Below the pieces are notes generated by a model. The model worked only from the letters and a program-made list of their open reading frames with translations, did no database searches and had not been told where the DNA came from. A stretch of 64,000 nt of DNA from Paenibacillus amylolyticus (GTDB lineage Bacteria; Bacillota; Bacilli; Paenibacillales; Paenibacillaceae), in the NCBI RefSeq assembly GCF_001570725.1, contig NZ_BCNV01000011.1:292581-356580 (forward strand). The letters run 5' to 3'. Each line of letters opens with the position of its first letter. Positions within the stretch are counted from its first letter, which is position 1. Positions 34,111-42,779 of this stretch are shown one piece after another. The position numbers and the translations under genes are program-made.

Positions 34111-34140
34111 TTCTATATCGACAAGAGAGGAGGCAAAACA

Positions 34141-34644
34141 ATGATCAGTAATACGATCTTAGAGCTACTTCATCAGTATGGATATCTGATTTTTTATTTT
34201 GCCTTCTCATTAGGGCCTTTCGGGATTCCAATTCCAAATGAGATCACGATTATCAGCGGTGCCATTCTGAGCCACACAGGAGTTATCAATTCATGGATCA
34301 CATACTTTTGCATTCTGGCAGGACTTTTAACGGCCATTACCTTTGCTTATTTTGCAGGAAAGATGTTCGGACCCAAGATAAAACACAGATTTCAACATCA
34401 TAAACACTTCGTCAAGGCTGAACGAATTCTGAACCAGTACGGCAATTGGGCAATGTGCATCGGTATGTTTATCCCGCTTGTGCGATACGTCCTCCCTGTG
34501 GTGATTGGGCTGAGCGGCGTTCATTATAGAAAATTTGCTCTTATTTCATATTCCAGTGCTTTGCTCTGGACCATCACCTATTTTACAGCAGGAACTTACT
34601 TCGGTGGTCCCATTCTATCTACGCTTCAATTATTCCAATTTTGA
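34141..34644 (+). CDS. DedA-family membrane protein
   Basis: Protein of 167 residues, four to five membrane segments. DedA signatures: GPFGIPIPNEITIISGAILSHTG near the N-terminus, AYFAGKMFGP and the C-terminal FIPLVRYVLPVVIGLSGVHYRKFALISYSSALLW with the essential Arg. Family members move lipids such as undecaprenyl phosphate or phosphatidylethanolamine across the membrane and support envelope homeostasis. GAGAGGAGG precedes the ATG. It heads a probable operon: dedA, methyltransferase, response regulator, kinase, methyltransferase. Confidence 0.9.
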   Translation: MISNTILELLHQYGYLIFYFAFSLGPFGIPIPNEITIISGAILSHTGVINSWITYFCILAGLLTAITFAYFAGKMFGPKIKHRFQHHKHFVKAERILNQYGNWAMCIGMFIPLVRYVLPVVIGLSGVHYRKFALISYSSALLWTITYFTAGTYFGGPILSTLQLFQF

Positions 34645-34686
34645 CCGGATTGAATCACATATCATGACTTACATGGAGGCATCTCA

Positions 34687-35253
34687 ATGAATTCCAATGA
34701 ACCTATCTTATTTCTGAAAAGCTTTCTTCAAAGCCCTAAACATGTCGGCAGCATCATACCCAGTTCCCGGTTTCTCGCCAACAAAATGGTGAATCAAGCG
34801 TCTTGGCTGGAGGCCAAAGCAGTTGCCGAACTCGGATCGGGTACAGGTGCCATCACTCGTTATATTCATCAACAGGTACAGGATTCAACTAAAGTGTTAT
34901 TGTTTGAGATGAACGAAACGATGAGGAATAATCTGCAGAGAACATACCCGGAATTCTCCTGTTATCCAGATGCCGCTCGATTAGTGGAATCCATGAATCA
35001 AGAGGGTGTCCAGCAACTGGATTACATTTTTAGCGGATTGCCGTTCTTCAACTTTGAGGCTGAATTAAGAAATACGTTGGTAGACCAAATCCATAAGGCA
35101 CTCAAGCCTGGAGGGTTATTCATCGCCTTTCAATATTCTCTTCAAATGAAAAAAACATTATCCGAACACTTTATCATCGAAAAAATAGAATTAGTGCCTT
35201 TGAATATCCCTCCTGCGTTCGTTTATGTCTGTCGCAAAAAGGAAACAATTTAA
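34687..35253 (+). CDS. SAM-dependent methyltransferase, COG3963 phospholipid type (1)
   Basis: Protein of 188 residues. The SAM-binding motif is AELGSGTGAITRYI (about residue 55), with LLFEMNE and GLPFFNF (about residue 120) as later motifs. The N-terminal FLKSFLQSPKHVGSIIPSSRFLANKM is characteristic of COG3963 enzymes, which include bacterial phosphatidylethanolamine N-methyltransferases and relatives of rRNA adenine dimethylases. ATGGAGG precedes the start. It is in the dedA operon and is a paralogue of the protein at 37150. Lipid substrate is an inference from family and neighbours. Confidence 0.8.
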   Translation: MNSNEPILFLKSFLQSPKHVGSIIPSSRFLANKMVNQASWLEAKAVAELGSGTGAITRYIHQQVQDSTKVLLFEMNETMRNNLQRTYPEFSCYPDAARLVESMNQEGVQQLDYIFSGLPFFNFEAELRNTLVDQIHKALKPGGLFIAFQYSLQMKKTLSEHFIIEKIELVPLNIPPAFVYVCRKKETI

Positions 35254-35342
35254 ACATTCCGGGCTATCGTTTACACTGATGTTATTCTCTTAATAAAAAT
35301 TTAAAATTTTATTTAATCAAGTCATAAAAGGAGTGTTGAATC

Positions 35343-36023
35343 ATGAGTACCATTCTCGTTGTTGATGATGAACCCGATATCCGTGATGTCATTCATGTCT
35401 ATTTACGTAACGAAGGATATCATGTCATTGAAGCAGCCAATGGGGAAGAAGCGCTAAATATGATCAAAACAACATCGGTCCAGCTCGTTATTCTGGATGT
35501 TATGATGCCCATTATGGATGGAATCAAAGCCTGTTTCAAAATAAGAGAAGTATCCACCATTCCCATTATTATGCTATCCGCCAAGGAAGAGGACATCGAT
35601 AAAATTACAGGCCTGACTACTGGGGCTGACGATTACATGGTCAAACCGTTTAATCCATTAGAGTTACTGGCTCGCGTTAAGGCTCAGCTGCGACGTCAAA
35701 CACTGATCGGGAACCCAGAATCCAATTCACTTATTTTGATCAAGGACCTTGTCATTGATACAAGTAAACATTCCGTGAAGCTAAAAGAAAAAGACATTCC
35801 ACTAACGCCCCTGGAGTTTTCCATTTTGGTGTTACTTGCAAGCTATCCCGGACAAGTATTTAGCTCCGAGAAGATTTATGAGACCGTGTGGAAAGAACCT
35901 TATGGATATTCCGATAATACGGTGATGGTCCATATTCGCAATCTGCGAGAAAAGCTGGAATTGAATCCAAGAGAACCTCAGTATATTAAAACGGTATGGG
36001 GAGTGGGTTATAAAATTGACTAA
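35343..36023 (+). CDS. OmpR/PhoB-type response regulator
   Basis: Protein of 226 residues. The receiver domain has DDEPD, phospho-acceptor Asp in LVILDVMMP (about residue 52), Thr/Ser in MLSAKEED and Lys in MVKPFNP. The C-terminal winged helix ends with SDNTVMVHIRNLREKLE and IKTVWGVGYKID. It overlaps the kinase gene by eight bases, the mark of a cognate pair. It is the obvious candidate to bind the 11-bp direct repeats before mprF, PAP2 and dedA. AAAGGAGTG precedes the ATG. Confidence 0.95.
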   Translation: MSTILVVDDEPDIRDVIHVYLRNEGYHVIEAANGEEALNMIKTTSVQLVILDVMMPIMDGIKACFKIREVSTIPIIMLSAKEEDIDKITGLTTGADDYMVKPFNPLELLARVKAQLRRQTLIGNPESNSLILIKDLVIDTSKHSVKLKEKDIPLTPLEFSILVLLASYPGQVFSSEKIYETVWKEPYGYSDNTVMVHIRNLREKLELNPREPQYIKTVWGVGYKID

Positions 36024-37116
36024 AAGATCTCGTCCCTTACCTCGGAAACGAAAGAAAAAAATTCAAATCAATATATTAATCCGAATTGTTCTGAGTACTA
36101 TTGTTGCAGCAGGATTTAATAACTTGCTCATTTTTCTTTCTATAGAGGTTTTTAAAGCTTGGGAGCAGGCTTGGTTTCGCAATTCGCTTCCGTATGTCAT
36201 TACTCCCATTTTTATACTCACTTTTATCTTAACTTTTCTGTTATTAACTCGTCGGATGGTTAAAGACATTATTCGCTTGGAGCAAGGGCTTCAAATCATA
36301 TCCGAAGGAAATCTGAATTACCGGGTGCCCGTTAATCGACAAGATGAACTTGGAAGAGTCGCTTCCAATATCAATCACATGACAGAACAGTTAAAGCAAC
36401 AGATTGCTAAAGAACGTGAATTGGAGCAATCCAAGATGGACATGATCACTGGCATCTCACATGACCTGCGTACACCGCTTACCAGCATAATTGGCTATAT
36501 TGAGCTTCTCAAATCAGAATCATTTCAAGACAAAGCAGAGTATGACCGTTTCATCCAAAATACTTACAACAAAGCAACCCATTTGAAGAAGTTACTCGAT
36601 GATTTATTTGAATATACGCGTCTTAACGCAGTGAACACCCAATTGGATTTGAAAACTGTTGACCTCTGTCAGCTATTGGAACAATTGTTGTTTGAATTCG
36701 AACCTTTAGCTCAGGAGCATGGGATTCGTATTGAAAAAAAACTCGGTGATGCTCCAATCATGGTTTCCCTGGATAGCGATAAGATTGCACGAGCCATCGA
36801 CAATCTTCTCATGAATGCACTGAAGTATTCCTTTAAACCGGGCACGATTCATGTTCGAATGAGTGTGCAGCATACTCACGTTACCATTGATGTAGAGAAT
36901 AAAGGCATGCCTCTGACGATAGAACAAAAAAACAGACTGTTTGATCGCTTTTATAAGGTCGATTATTCGAGGAATAGCGAAGGTATTCAATCAGGATCCG
37001 GTCTGGGTCTTTCTATTGCGAGGAACATTGCGGAGTTACATCAGGGGACTTTAACACTAAAACATACGCGCAACGTATTTATATTCCAACTAAGCTTGCC
37101 TTCTAACATCCAGTGA
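36016..37116 (+). CDS. Sensor histidine kinase (cognate of 35343 regulator)
   Basis: Protein of 366 residues. Very basic N-terminus (RSRPLPRKRKKKIQ), two membrane helices (about 21-45 and 60-78) with a short external loop of roughly 15 residues, HAMP domain, HisKA with GISHDLRTPL (His149), N-box DNLLMNALKYS, F-box FDRFYKVD, and G-box GSGLGLSIARN. All catalytic parts are intact. The short loop suggests sensing inside or near the membrane rather than through an external domain. TTG start inside the regulator's last codons. Confidence 0.95.
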   Translation: MTKRSRPLPRKRKKKIQINILIRIVLSTIVAAGFNNLLIFLSIEVFKAWEQAWFRNSLPYVITPIFILTFILTFLLLTRRMVKDIIRLEQGLQIISEGNLNYRVPVNRQDELGRVASNINHMTEQLKQQIAKERELEQSKMDMITGISHDLRTPLTSIIGYIELLKSESFQDKAEYDRFIQNTYNKATHLKKLLDDLFEYTRLNAVNTQLDLKTVDLCQLLEQLLFEFEPLAQEHGIRIEKKLGDAPIMVSLDSDKIARAIDNLLMNALKYSFKPGTIHVRMSVQHTHVTIDVENKGMPLTIEQKNRLFDRFYKVDYSRNSEGIQSGSGLGLSIARNIAELHQGTLTLKHTRNVFIFQLSLPSNIQ

Positions 37117-37149
37117 AACATCAATAGCATTGATAATGGAGGATACCAC

Positions 37150-37749
37150 ATGAAAACATCCGAACCCCTTCTCTTTCTGCAAGGATTTCTAAAGAATCCC
37201 AAACGCGTAGGCAGTGTCCTCCCCAGCTCCAAATCTTTGGCCCAGAAAATTGTCCAGTCTGTACGATGGGATGAGATCAGAACCATTGCAGAGCTGGGAC
37301 CAGGAACAGGTGCCATCACCCGGCTCATAAGAGCACAATTACCGAAATCTGCAACCGTGTTTCTATTTGAAAGAGACCCTAAAATGAGAAGTAATCTGAA
37401 GAAAACATATCCTGAATTCATGTTTCATTCGAATGCATCCTATCTATTGAAAAGGATCAATCAAGAACATGTGCATCAGTTGGATAGCATCATTTGCGGA
37501 CTGCCCTTTTTTAATTTTTCCAGAGAAATGAGACACAACATCCTGTCACAGATCCATACAGCGCTCCGACCTGGTGGCACGTTAGTTTTATACCAGTACT
37601 CACTTCATATGAAGAAACAATTAGCTGAGTTATTTGAGATGGAGAAGATTCAATTTGTGCCCTTCAGCTTCCCTCCTGTATTTGTGTATATTTGTCGTAA
37701 GAAGGAAGAGGAAGGACATGGTGAAACGAGAGAATTGGGGGAAACCTGA
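37150..37749 (+). CDS. SAM-dependent methyltransferase, COG3963 phospholipid type (2)
   Basis: Protein of 199 residues, a paralogue of the protein at 34687 with the same layout: FLQGFLKNPKRVGSVLPSSKSLAQK, AELGPGTGAITRLI, LFERDPKMRSNLKKTYPEF, GLPFFNFSREM and FPPVFVYICRKK. The C-terminus has an extra charged tail. It lies 33 bases after the kinase and ends the operon. Two diverged copies flanking a two-component pair may methylate different head groups or act in successive steps; that is inference. Confidence 0.8.
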   Translation: MKTSEPLLFLQGFLKNPKRVGSVLPSSKSLAQKIVQSVRWDEIRTIAELGPGTGAITRLIRAQLPKSATVFLFERDPKMRSNLKKTYPEFMFHSNASYLLKRINQEHVHQLDSIICGLPFFNFSREMRHNILSQIHTALRPGGTLVLYQYSLHMKKQLAELFEMEKIQFVPFSFPPVFVYICRKKEEEGHGETRELGET

Positions 37750-37805
37750 TTGCATTATTACTACAGCACTCCATTGATTTATGCATATTATGTTTTGTCA
37801 CATTC

Positions 37806-38198
37806 TCATTTTAAGGTTGCCAGCCAATGAAATGCCTCATCTATGTCATGGAATTCTTGAGTTGGATTGGATATGTCCATTCCTGAGAGCATTCGGTTTG
37901 CACTTGATTTAGCTATCGCTTTATGGGGAACAATCAGTGCTGAATGCGTAATTCCGGCCTCCATTGATCTCAGATACCACTCTTGTGCAACCCATTCTTG
38001 GTCATCTGGCGATATAACAGCCAAGTGACGGCTATCGTATAACGCCTTATTTGTGCGTTTTTGCACCGCTAACTCCAACACTTTATTTAGCGGTATACGA
38101 TATTGTTCACCTTTCGCAAAGCTCTTCCATTGCAAAACAACTACCTTGTTTTCCTCATTCCATGTAACGGTTGCTTGAGGGGAATCATAGAAAATCAT
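37806..38198 (-). CDS. STAS/SEC14-like protein
   Basis: Protein of 130 residues resembling the SpoIIAA-like STAS domains: beta strand VTWNEENKVVVLQWKSF, helix RIPLNKVLELAVQK, ALYDSRHLAVISPDDQEWV, and the late strand HSALIVPHKAIAKSS. Proteins of this type occur as loose stress-linked domains and their partners are unknown. AAAGGAGC precedes the ATG. It faces the methyltransferase operon and lies just downstream of an SDR gene. Confidence 0.65.
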   Translation of the reverse strand: MIFYDSPQATVTWNEENKVVVLQWKSFAKGEQYRIPLNKVLELAVQKRTNKALYDSRHLAVISPDDQEWVAQEWYLRSMEAGITHSALIVPHKAIAKSSANRMLSGMDISNPTQEFHDIDEAFHWLATLK

Positions 38199-38223
38199 TT
38201 CGACCAGCTCCTTTTTTTTATAT

Positions 38224-39006
38224 TTAATGTCCTGTCTTGTCTTGGGAGGATCTAATCATGCGAGTCATCATCTTACGTGGTAACAAGCGCGGCATAAATG
38301 CAATGAATCGATTTCGAGCTCCAGGCATAATTAACGTCTTGCCACGCAAGAAGCCTTGATATCCTTCTTCCGCCACCTGTCCAGCTTCCATGATTGGGCC
38401 CTGCAACATCTTCGAGACACCCATACCCGAACGGTCAACAAATCCGGTGGATGTCAGGCCTGGGCACAGTGCCGTTACCGTAACGCCAGTTCCACTTACT
38501 TCATTCTCCAAAGCCTCGGTGAATGATAGTACGTATGCCTTTGTTGCATAATATACGGACATCATCGGTCCAGGGAAAAATCCTACCAATGAAGCCACAT
38601 TCATCACGCCGCCGTACCCACGTTGGATCATTCCCGGCAAGAATAGCTTTGTCATGAAGGTTAAGGCCGTTATATTCACGTCAATCATATTGACCTCTTG
38701 TTCCAGATCCGTTTCCATAAACGTCCCGAACAGACCGAAGCCTGCATTATTGACAAGATAGTCAACAACAATGCCCTTTTCCTGCAGCTCATGATAAATC
38801 TCCTGTGGTACCCCAGGTGCCGCTATATCTTTGGCAATAACCGTCGTCTGAATATCATACTTTTTCTGATACTCCCGAGCTAGATCCTGTATCTTACCCT
38901 CGCTTCGTGCTACCAGCACAATATGATGTCCACCTTTGGCAAACCGATCTGCTAACTCTTTGCCGATCCCACCCGATACGCCTGTGATGAGTACTGTCTT
39001 CCTCAT
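38224..39006 (-). CDS. SDR-family oxidoreductase (1)
   Basis: Short-chain dehydrogenase of 260 residues. NAD(P)-binding motif TGVSGGIGKELADRF, NNAGFG, the active-site Ser in NVASLVGFF and the YxxxK pair in YYATKAYVLSF. The C-terminal part is longer and basic, as in the DltE/YqjQ-like group. Substrate unknown. The promoter region between it and the TetR gene upstream contains a palindrome at 39061-39076, so it is probably repressed by that TetR protein. Confidence 0.9.
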   Translation of the reverse strand: MRKTVLITGVSGGIGKELADRFAKGGHHIVLVARSEGKIQDLAREYQKKYDIQTTVIAKDIAAPGVPQEIYHELQEKGIVVDYLVNNAGFGLFGTFMETDLEQEVNMIDVNITALTFMTKLFLPGMIQRGYGGVMNVASLVGFFPGPMMSVYYATKAYVLSFTEALENEVSGTGVTVTALCPGLTSTGFVDRSGMGVSKMLQGPIMEAGQVAEEGYQGFLRGKTLIMPGARNRFIAFMPRLLPRKMMTRMIRSSQDKTGH

Positions 39007-39060
39007 GTTGTTGCCTGCCTCTCTTTGCTAAAAAATATGCTTCATCTGGAACGTTAATAT

Positions 39061-39076
39061 TAGAATGAACATTCTA
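39061..39076. promoter_or_regulatory. TetR-type operator before SDR gene
   Basis: TAGAATG AA CATTCTA, a perfect 7-2-7 palindrome placed between the SDR start and the TetR gene that is transcribed toward it. Confidence 0.5.
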
Positions 39077-39095
39077 TAATGTTGAAAAAAATAGA

Positions 39096-39674
39096 CTACC
39101 TCAGTATGAGATCCATGGATAGTGTCGCTATACGAAGCAGTTTTTCCTTGGTCATCGAAGTCTTGGCCATTACCCTTAACCCAACGCCTACATTATGCAG
39201 ATATTCCGCCAATACCTCGGCGTTATACTCCGTAGTGAATTCATTTTCTCGCTGTCCCCACACCATGATGTCCTTGATTAGTTTCTCGGTATTTGCAAAC
39301 ATCTCCTTCGATCGGTTGTTCATGTCGTCATCCCGTGCCGCCAATTCTACCGTCGAATTGACAATGAAGCAGCCTGATGCTGGAGATTCCTCTCCATGAA
39401 TTAAAGAAGAAAATATAAACTGAAGTGCTTCAGTTGCCGTTTTGGAACGCTTTACGCCTGCTGCAAGGGCGGAGCTGATTTTGTGATCATACAGATCTAC
39501 TGACTTTAGAAACAAGGTATGTTTGTCGCCAAATGTGTCATACAAGCTTTTACGATGAATTCCCATATGATTGACCAGATCCGTCATAGACGTCTTCTCA
39601 TAGCCTTGTTCCCAAAAAAGTCTCATCGCTTTATCCAGTACAACAGACTCTTCGAACTCTTTGCTTCTTGCCAT
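39096..39674 (-). CDS. TetR/AcrR-family repressor (1)
   Basis: Protein of 192 residues. The N-terminal helix-turn-helix is AMRLFWEQGYEKTSMTDLVNHMGIHRKSLYDTFGDKHTLF; the C-terminal ligand domain contains ESPASGCFIVNSTVELA, typical of the AcuR/YcdC-like group that senses electrophiles or quinones. AGGAGGG precedes the ATG. It is upstream of the SDR gene on the same strand and next to a quinone-oxidoreductase gene, suggesting a reactive-carbonyl or quinone response. Confidence 0.92.
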   Translation of the reverse strand: MARSKEFEESVVLDKAMRLFWEQGYEKTSMTDLVNHMGIHRKSLYDTFGDKHTLFLKSVDLYDHKISSALAAGVKRSKTATEALQFIFSSLIHGEESPASGCFIVNSTVELAARDDDMNNRSKEMFANTEKLIKDIMVWGQRENEFTTEYNAEVLAEYLHNVGVGLRVMAKTSMTKEKLLRIATLSMDLILR

Positions 39675-39730
39675 TAGCTTCCCTCCTGTTCAGAAAACGA
39701 ACATTGAAATAACATGCTCTCGTTGGCCCT

Positions 39731-40732
39731 TTAAAAGGTAAGAATGACTTTACCCTGGGAGTGACCCGTAGACACTTTAATCAATGCCTTTTCAATGTCA
39801 TCAAACGTATAGGTTGAATCGATCGAGGGTTTGATTCCTTCTTTTTCTACAAGGGCTGTGATTTCTTGTAATTGACGCCCACTGGAGTGCACGAATATAA
39901 AACGATATTCATTTTGATTTTTACGCGCTAAAGAATCCAGGCGTGCACCTACGAGACCAAACAATGCTTTTTTCCACATCGGAAAATGGCTGTCCGCTGC
40001 AAAACGATAATTAGGTCCCGCCTTCAAAGAAACTAATTTGCCCTGTGGTTTCAAAATACTCAATTCAGCTTTGATCTCATCCGCACCCAAAGTATCGATC
40101 ACATAATCGATATCGGACAGGATATCAGCATAATGCTCCGTTTTATAATTAATAAATTGATCTGCTCCGATCGACAGTGTACGTGATCTGCCTCTTTCGC
40201 TGCCACTTGTAATCACTGTTAGCCCCATGGACTTGGCAATCGGGATAGCCATCGCACCGAATCCACCGGTTCCTCCAGGTATAAACAGCTTTTTATTCGG
40301 TTCAGCTCGGAGTACATCATGCAGTGCTTGATACGCGGTCAAGGCAGTAAGGGGGACTGCAGCAGCTTCGATAAAAGACAGATTTTCAGGCATGATGGAT
40401 AAAGCATCCTCGTGTACAGCCGCATATTCAGCAAATGCACCAATTTTATTCAGTGGCAACCTGGTATAAACCTTATCACCCACTTTAAATTTCAAAACAT
40501 CATCACCAACGGCTTCGATGACACCAGATAATTCATTCCCTAAGGTTAAAGGTAACTTATAGTCGGCAATCATCCGAACACTGCCATTCATGTTCAAGAT
40601 ATCCAGTGGATTTACACCCGCAGCTTTTACTCTGATGAGGACCTCATGACTCTGAATCTGAGGTGTCTCAATATCATTGATTTCCACTTGGATATTTTTG
40701 GAGTATTTCCGTATTTGGACTGCTCTCATCAT
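39731..40732 (-). CDS. NADPH:quinone oxidoreductase-like zinc-free MDR protein
   Basis: Medium-chain dehydrogenase/reductase of 333 residues. N-terminal GroES-like fold (HEVLIRVKAAGVNPLDI), substrate tunnel segment, and NADP-binding motif GGTGGFGAMAIPIAK (about residue 150) with STGHSQGKVILTF at the end. The structural zinc cysteines are absent, as in quinone oxidoreductases. It lies between TetR and the Old Yellow Enzyme gene on the same strand. ATGATG start after GGAAGAGG. Likely reduces quinones or enals. Confidence 0.88.
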   Translation of the reverse strand: MMRAVQIRKYSKNIQVEINDIETPQIQSHEVLIRVKAAGVNPLDILNMNGSVRMIADYKLPLTLGNELSGVIEAVGDDVLKFKVGDKVYTRLPLNKIGAFAEYAAVHEDALSIMPENLSFIEAAAVPLTALTAYQALHDVLRAEPNKKLFIPGGTGGFGAMAIPIAKSMGLTVITSGSERGRSRTLSIGADQFINYKTEHYADILSDIDYVIDTLGADEIKAELSILKPQGKLVSLKAGPNYRFAADSHFPMWKKALFGLVGARLDSLARKNQNEYRFIFVHSSGRQLQEITALVEKEGIKPSIDSTYTFDDIEKALIKVSTGHSQGKVILTF

Positions 40733-40814
40733 TTATCCTCTTCCTTTGCTTATAGACTAGGATCATGGCGCGCAATGTTCAGTTGTACGCCATGTATCCA
40801 GGCTTGGCTTTGTG

Positions 40815-41900
40815 CTAGTGTTGCCCCTCTTGTGACTTTAATTCTTCCAACGTAGGATAGTCGGTGTAGCCTTTACTTCCCATTCCAAAAAATGTTGTCG
40901 GGTCTGCTTCATTCAGTGACGCACCTTGTTGAAGTCGTTCCACCAAATCTGGATTGGCTAAAGACCATACACCAACTGGTACCAGATCAGCGAGACCTCG
41001 ATCTAGATCTACACTGAGATCCTCCAAAGTTCTTCCAGCCCGATTGACCAACAATGGATTTTGCCAGATTGAACGAATGTCTTGGAGCAGGTTCTCATCT
41101 CCAAGGTGCATCACATGAAGGTAAACCAAGTCCAATTGCGCCAATTCTTGTACAAGGTAGCGATAGAGTTCAGGGCCTTGTTCGCCATCTTGAATTCCAC
41201 CCAGCGGTGTCCCTGGCGAAATGCGGAAGCCTGTTCGTTCTGCGCCTATTTCCTCCACGATGGCTTTTGTTACTTCAATCGCGAAACGAGCACGATTTTC
41301 TATAGAACCGCCATACTCATCTGTCCGTGTATTTGAATTCTCTCCGAGGAATTGATTAATCAAGTAGCCATTGGCTCCATGAATTTCAACGCCATCCGCA
41401 CCTGCTTTAATCGCTGCAGCGGCGGCTTTGCGGAAATCAGCGATGGTGGTTTGAATATCCTCCTGACTCAATTCGCGTGGAACAGGGATATCCTGCATCC
41501 CTGTGGCCGTGAACATTTCTACACCCGGTGCGATTGCAGATGGAGCAACCGGTTGACGATGATGCGGGGTATTGTCCGGATGTGACATTCGTCCAGCATG
41601 CATTAACTGGATGTATACATATCCACCAGCTTCATGCACAGCATCCGTTACCTTTTTCCATCCTTCAATATGCTTATCGGTGTAAATGCCTGGTGACCAT
41701 AAGTAACCTTGTCCATCATCAGAAGGCTGTGCACCTTCCGTAATCAATAGCCCCATGGTTGCACGCTGAGCATAATAAAGTGCAGCCAACTCTCCAGGTG
41801 TTCCATCTTCTTGTGCCCGACTGCGTGTCATGGGTGCCATCGCTAGTCGATGGGGCAATTCCATGTTGCCTATCTTCGTTTTACTCCATATCTTTTCCAA
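40815..41900 (-). CDS. Old Yellow Enzyme-family alkene reductase
   Basis: FMN-dependent ene-reductase of 361 residues (NemA/YqjM-like barrel). N-terminal LPHRLAMAPMTRSRAQEDGTPGEL, HAGRMSH, ADGVEIHGANGYLINQFLGENSNTRTDEYGGSIENRARF with the HxxN substrate pair near residue 180. It reduces activated C=C bonds of enones, nitro-olefins and maleimides. TTG start with GAGGAG nine bases before. It sits 82 bases upstream of the MDR gene; the two may form a detoxification unit. Confidence 0.93.
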   Translation of the reverse strand: MEKIWSKTKIGNMELPHRLAMAPMTRSRAQEDGTPGELAALYYAQRATMGLLITEGAQPSDDGQGYLWSPGIYTDKHIEGWKKVTDAVHEAGGYVYIQLMHAGRMSHPDNTPHHRQPVAPSAIAPGVEMFTATGMQDIPVPRELSQEDIQTTIADFRKAAAAAIKAGADGVEIHGANGYLINQFLGENSNTRTDEYGGSIENRARFAIEVTKAIVEEIGAERTGFRISPGTPLGGIQDGEQGPELYRYLVQELAQLDLVYLHVMHLGDENLLQDIRSIWQNPLLVNRAGRTLEDLSVDLDRGLADLVPVGVWSLANPDLVERLQQGASLNEADPTTFFGMGSKGYTDYPTLEELKSQEGQH

Positions 41901-41959
41901 TTGGATGTGCTCCTCTTCTTATATGAGATTTGTAGATGTATCCTCTGGATTCTGCTGTA

Positions 41960-42721
41960 TTAATTCAATTCTGAAATCACCGGGTAGATTGCGCCTGTCA
42001 GCTGGAAATCATAGTTCTGGTCTACAATCCCTACGACCACTTCATTGTGATCATACAGATTGATCATGAAGCCTGCCATTTCTTTAGCTGTGTGATATTT
42101 GGGCATATTCGCTTTGTAATCAAATCCTTCAGCATCTATAGATTTTTGTACAAATTCTGTTTCCGTGATCGCTGGTGCAAGCACCTTTGCTTTTAGTTTT
42201 GCACCCTTCAGTTCCAGTTCTTTGGCAAGACCTTCTGTGAAGGCACTAACGTAGTATTTCGATGCAGAATAAGCAACACTGCCTACAGCAATGGCATATC
42301 CAAGTGCGGATGAGACGTTAATCAACTGAGTACCTTCGACATTCGCATAATCTCGCACATACAATGTAGAGAGAATGGTCAGGGATTCGATGTTAACACG
42401 CAGCATGGTCTCCACTTTATCCAAATTCTGTTCAGCAATGAACGAGCCTTCTCCAAGACCCGCATTATTGATCCAAGTCTCGATTTCATACTCCTTCAAA
42501 TCGTTATACAGTGCGTATGCCTCTGCGGTAACAGACAGGTCACTTGTGTGAACAATAACAGTTACTTTAGGATCGATACTCTGAATAGTTGATTTAAGTT
42601 CTTCCAGCTTATCCAATCTTCTAGCTACCAAAATCAAGTTTCTGCCCCGTGCTGCAAATGCCAATGCTGTTTCATATCCAATTCCTGAACTTGCTCCTGT
42701 AATTACGGTGTATTTCATCAT
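41960..42721 (-). CDS. SDR-family oxidoreductase (2)
   Basis: Short-chain dehydrogenase of 253 residues. TGASSGIGYETALAF at the N-terminus, NNAGLGEG, active-site Ser in NVSSALGYA and YSASKYYVSAF. It is distinct from the SDR at 38224. The promoter region upstream has a perfect 14-bp palindrome (42766-42779) and a half copy, which points to TetR control, most simply by the product of the next gene upstream. AAGGAGAG precedes the ATGATG start. Confidence 0.9.
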   Translation of the reverse strand: MMKYTVITGASSGIGYETALAFAARGRNLILVARRLDKLEELKSTIQSIDPKVTVIVHTSDLSVTAEAYALYNDLKEYEIETWINNAGLGEGSFIAEQNLDKVETMLRVNIESLTILSTLYVRDYANVEGTQLINVSSALGYAIAVGSVAYSASKYYVSAFTEGLAKELELKGAKLKAKVLAPAITETEFVQKSIDAEGFDYKANMPKYHTAKEMAGFMINLYDHNEVVVGIVDQNYDFQLTGAIYPVISELN

Positions 42722-42765
42722 ATTCTCTCCTTCATATTCTTTAGAATGTTGTGATTTCAGTTTTG

Positions 42766-42779
42766 AGAACGATCGTTCT
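42766..42779. promoter_or_regulatory. TetR-type operator before SDR (2)
   Basis: AGAACGATCGTTCT is a perfect palindrome. A related half site AGAACGATCAGT lies at 42834-42845. Both lie within 130 bases upstream of the SDR start. Confidence 0.6.
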
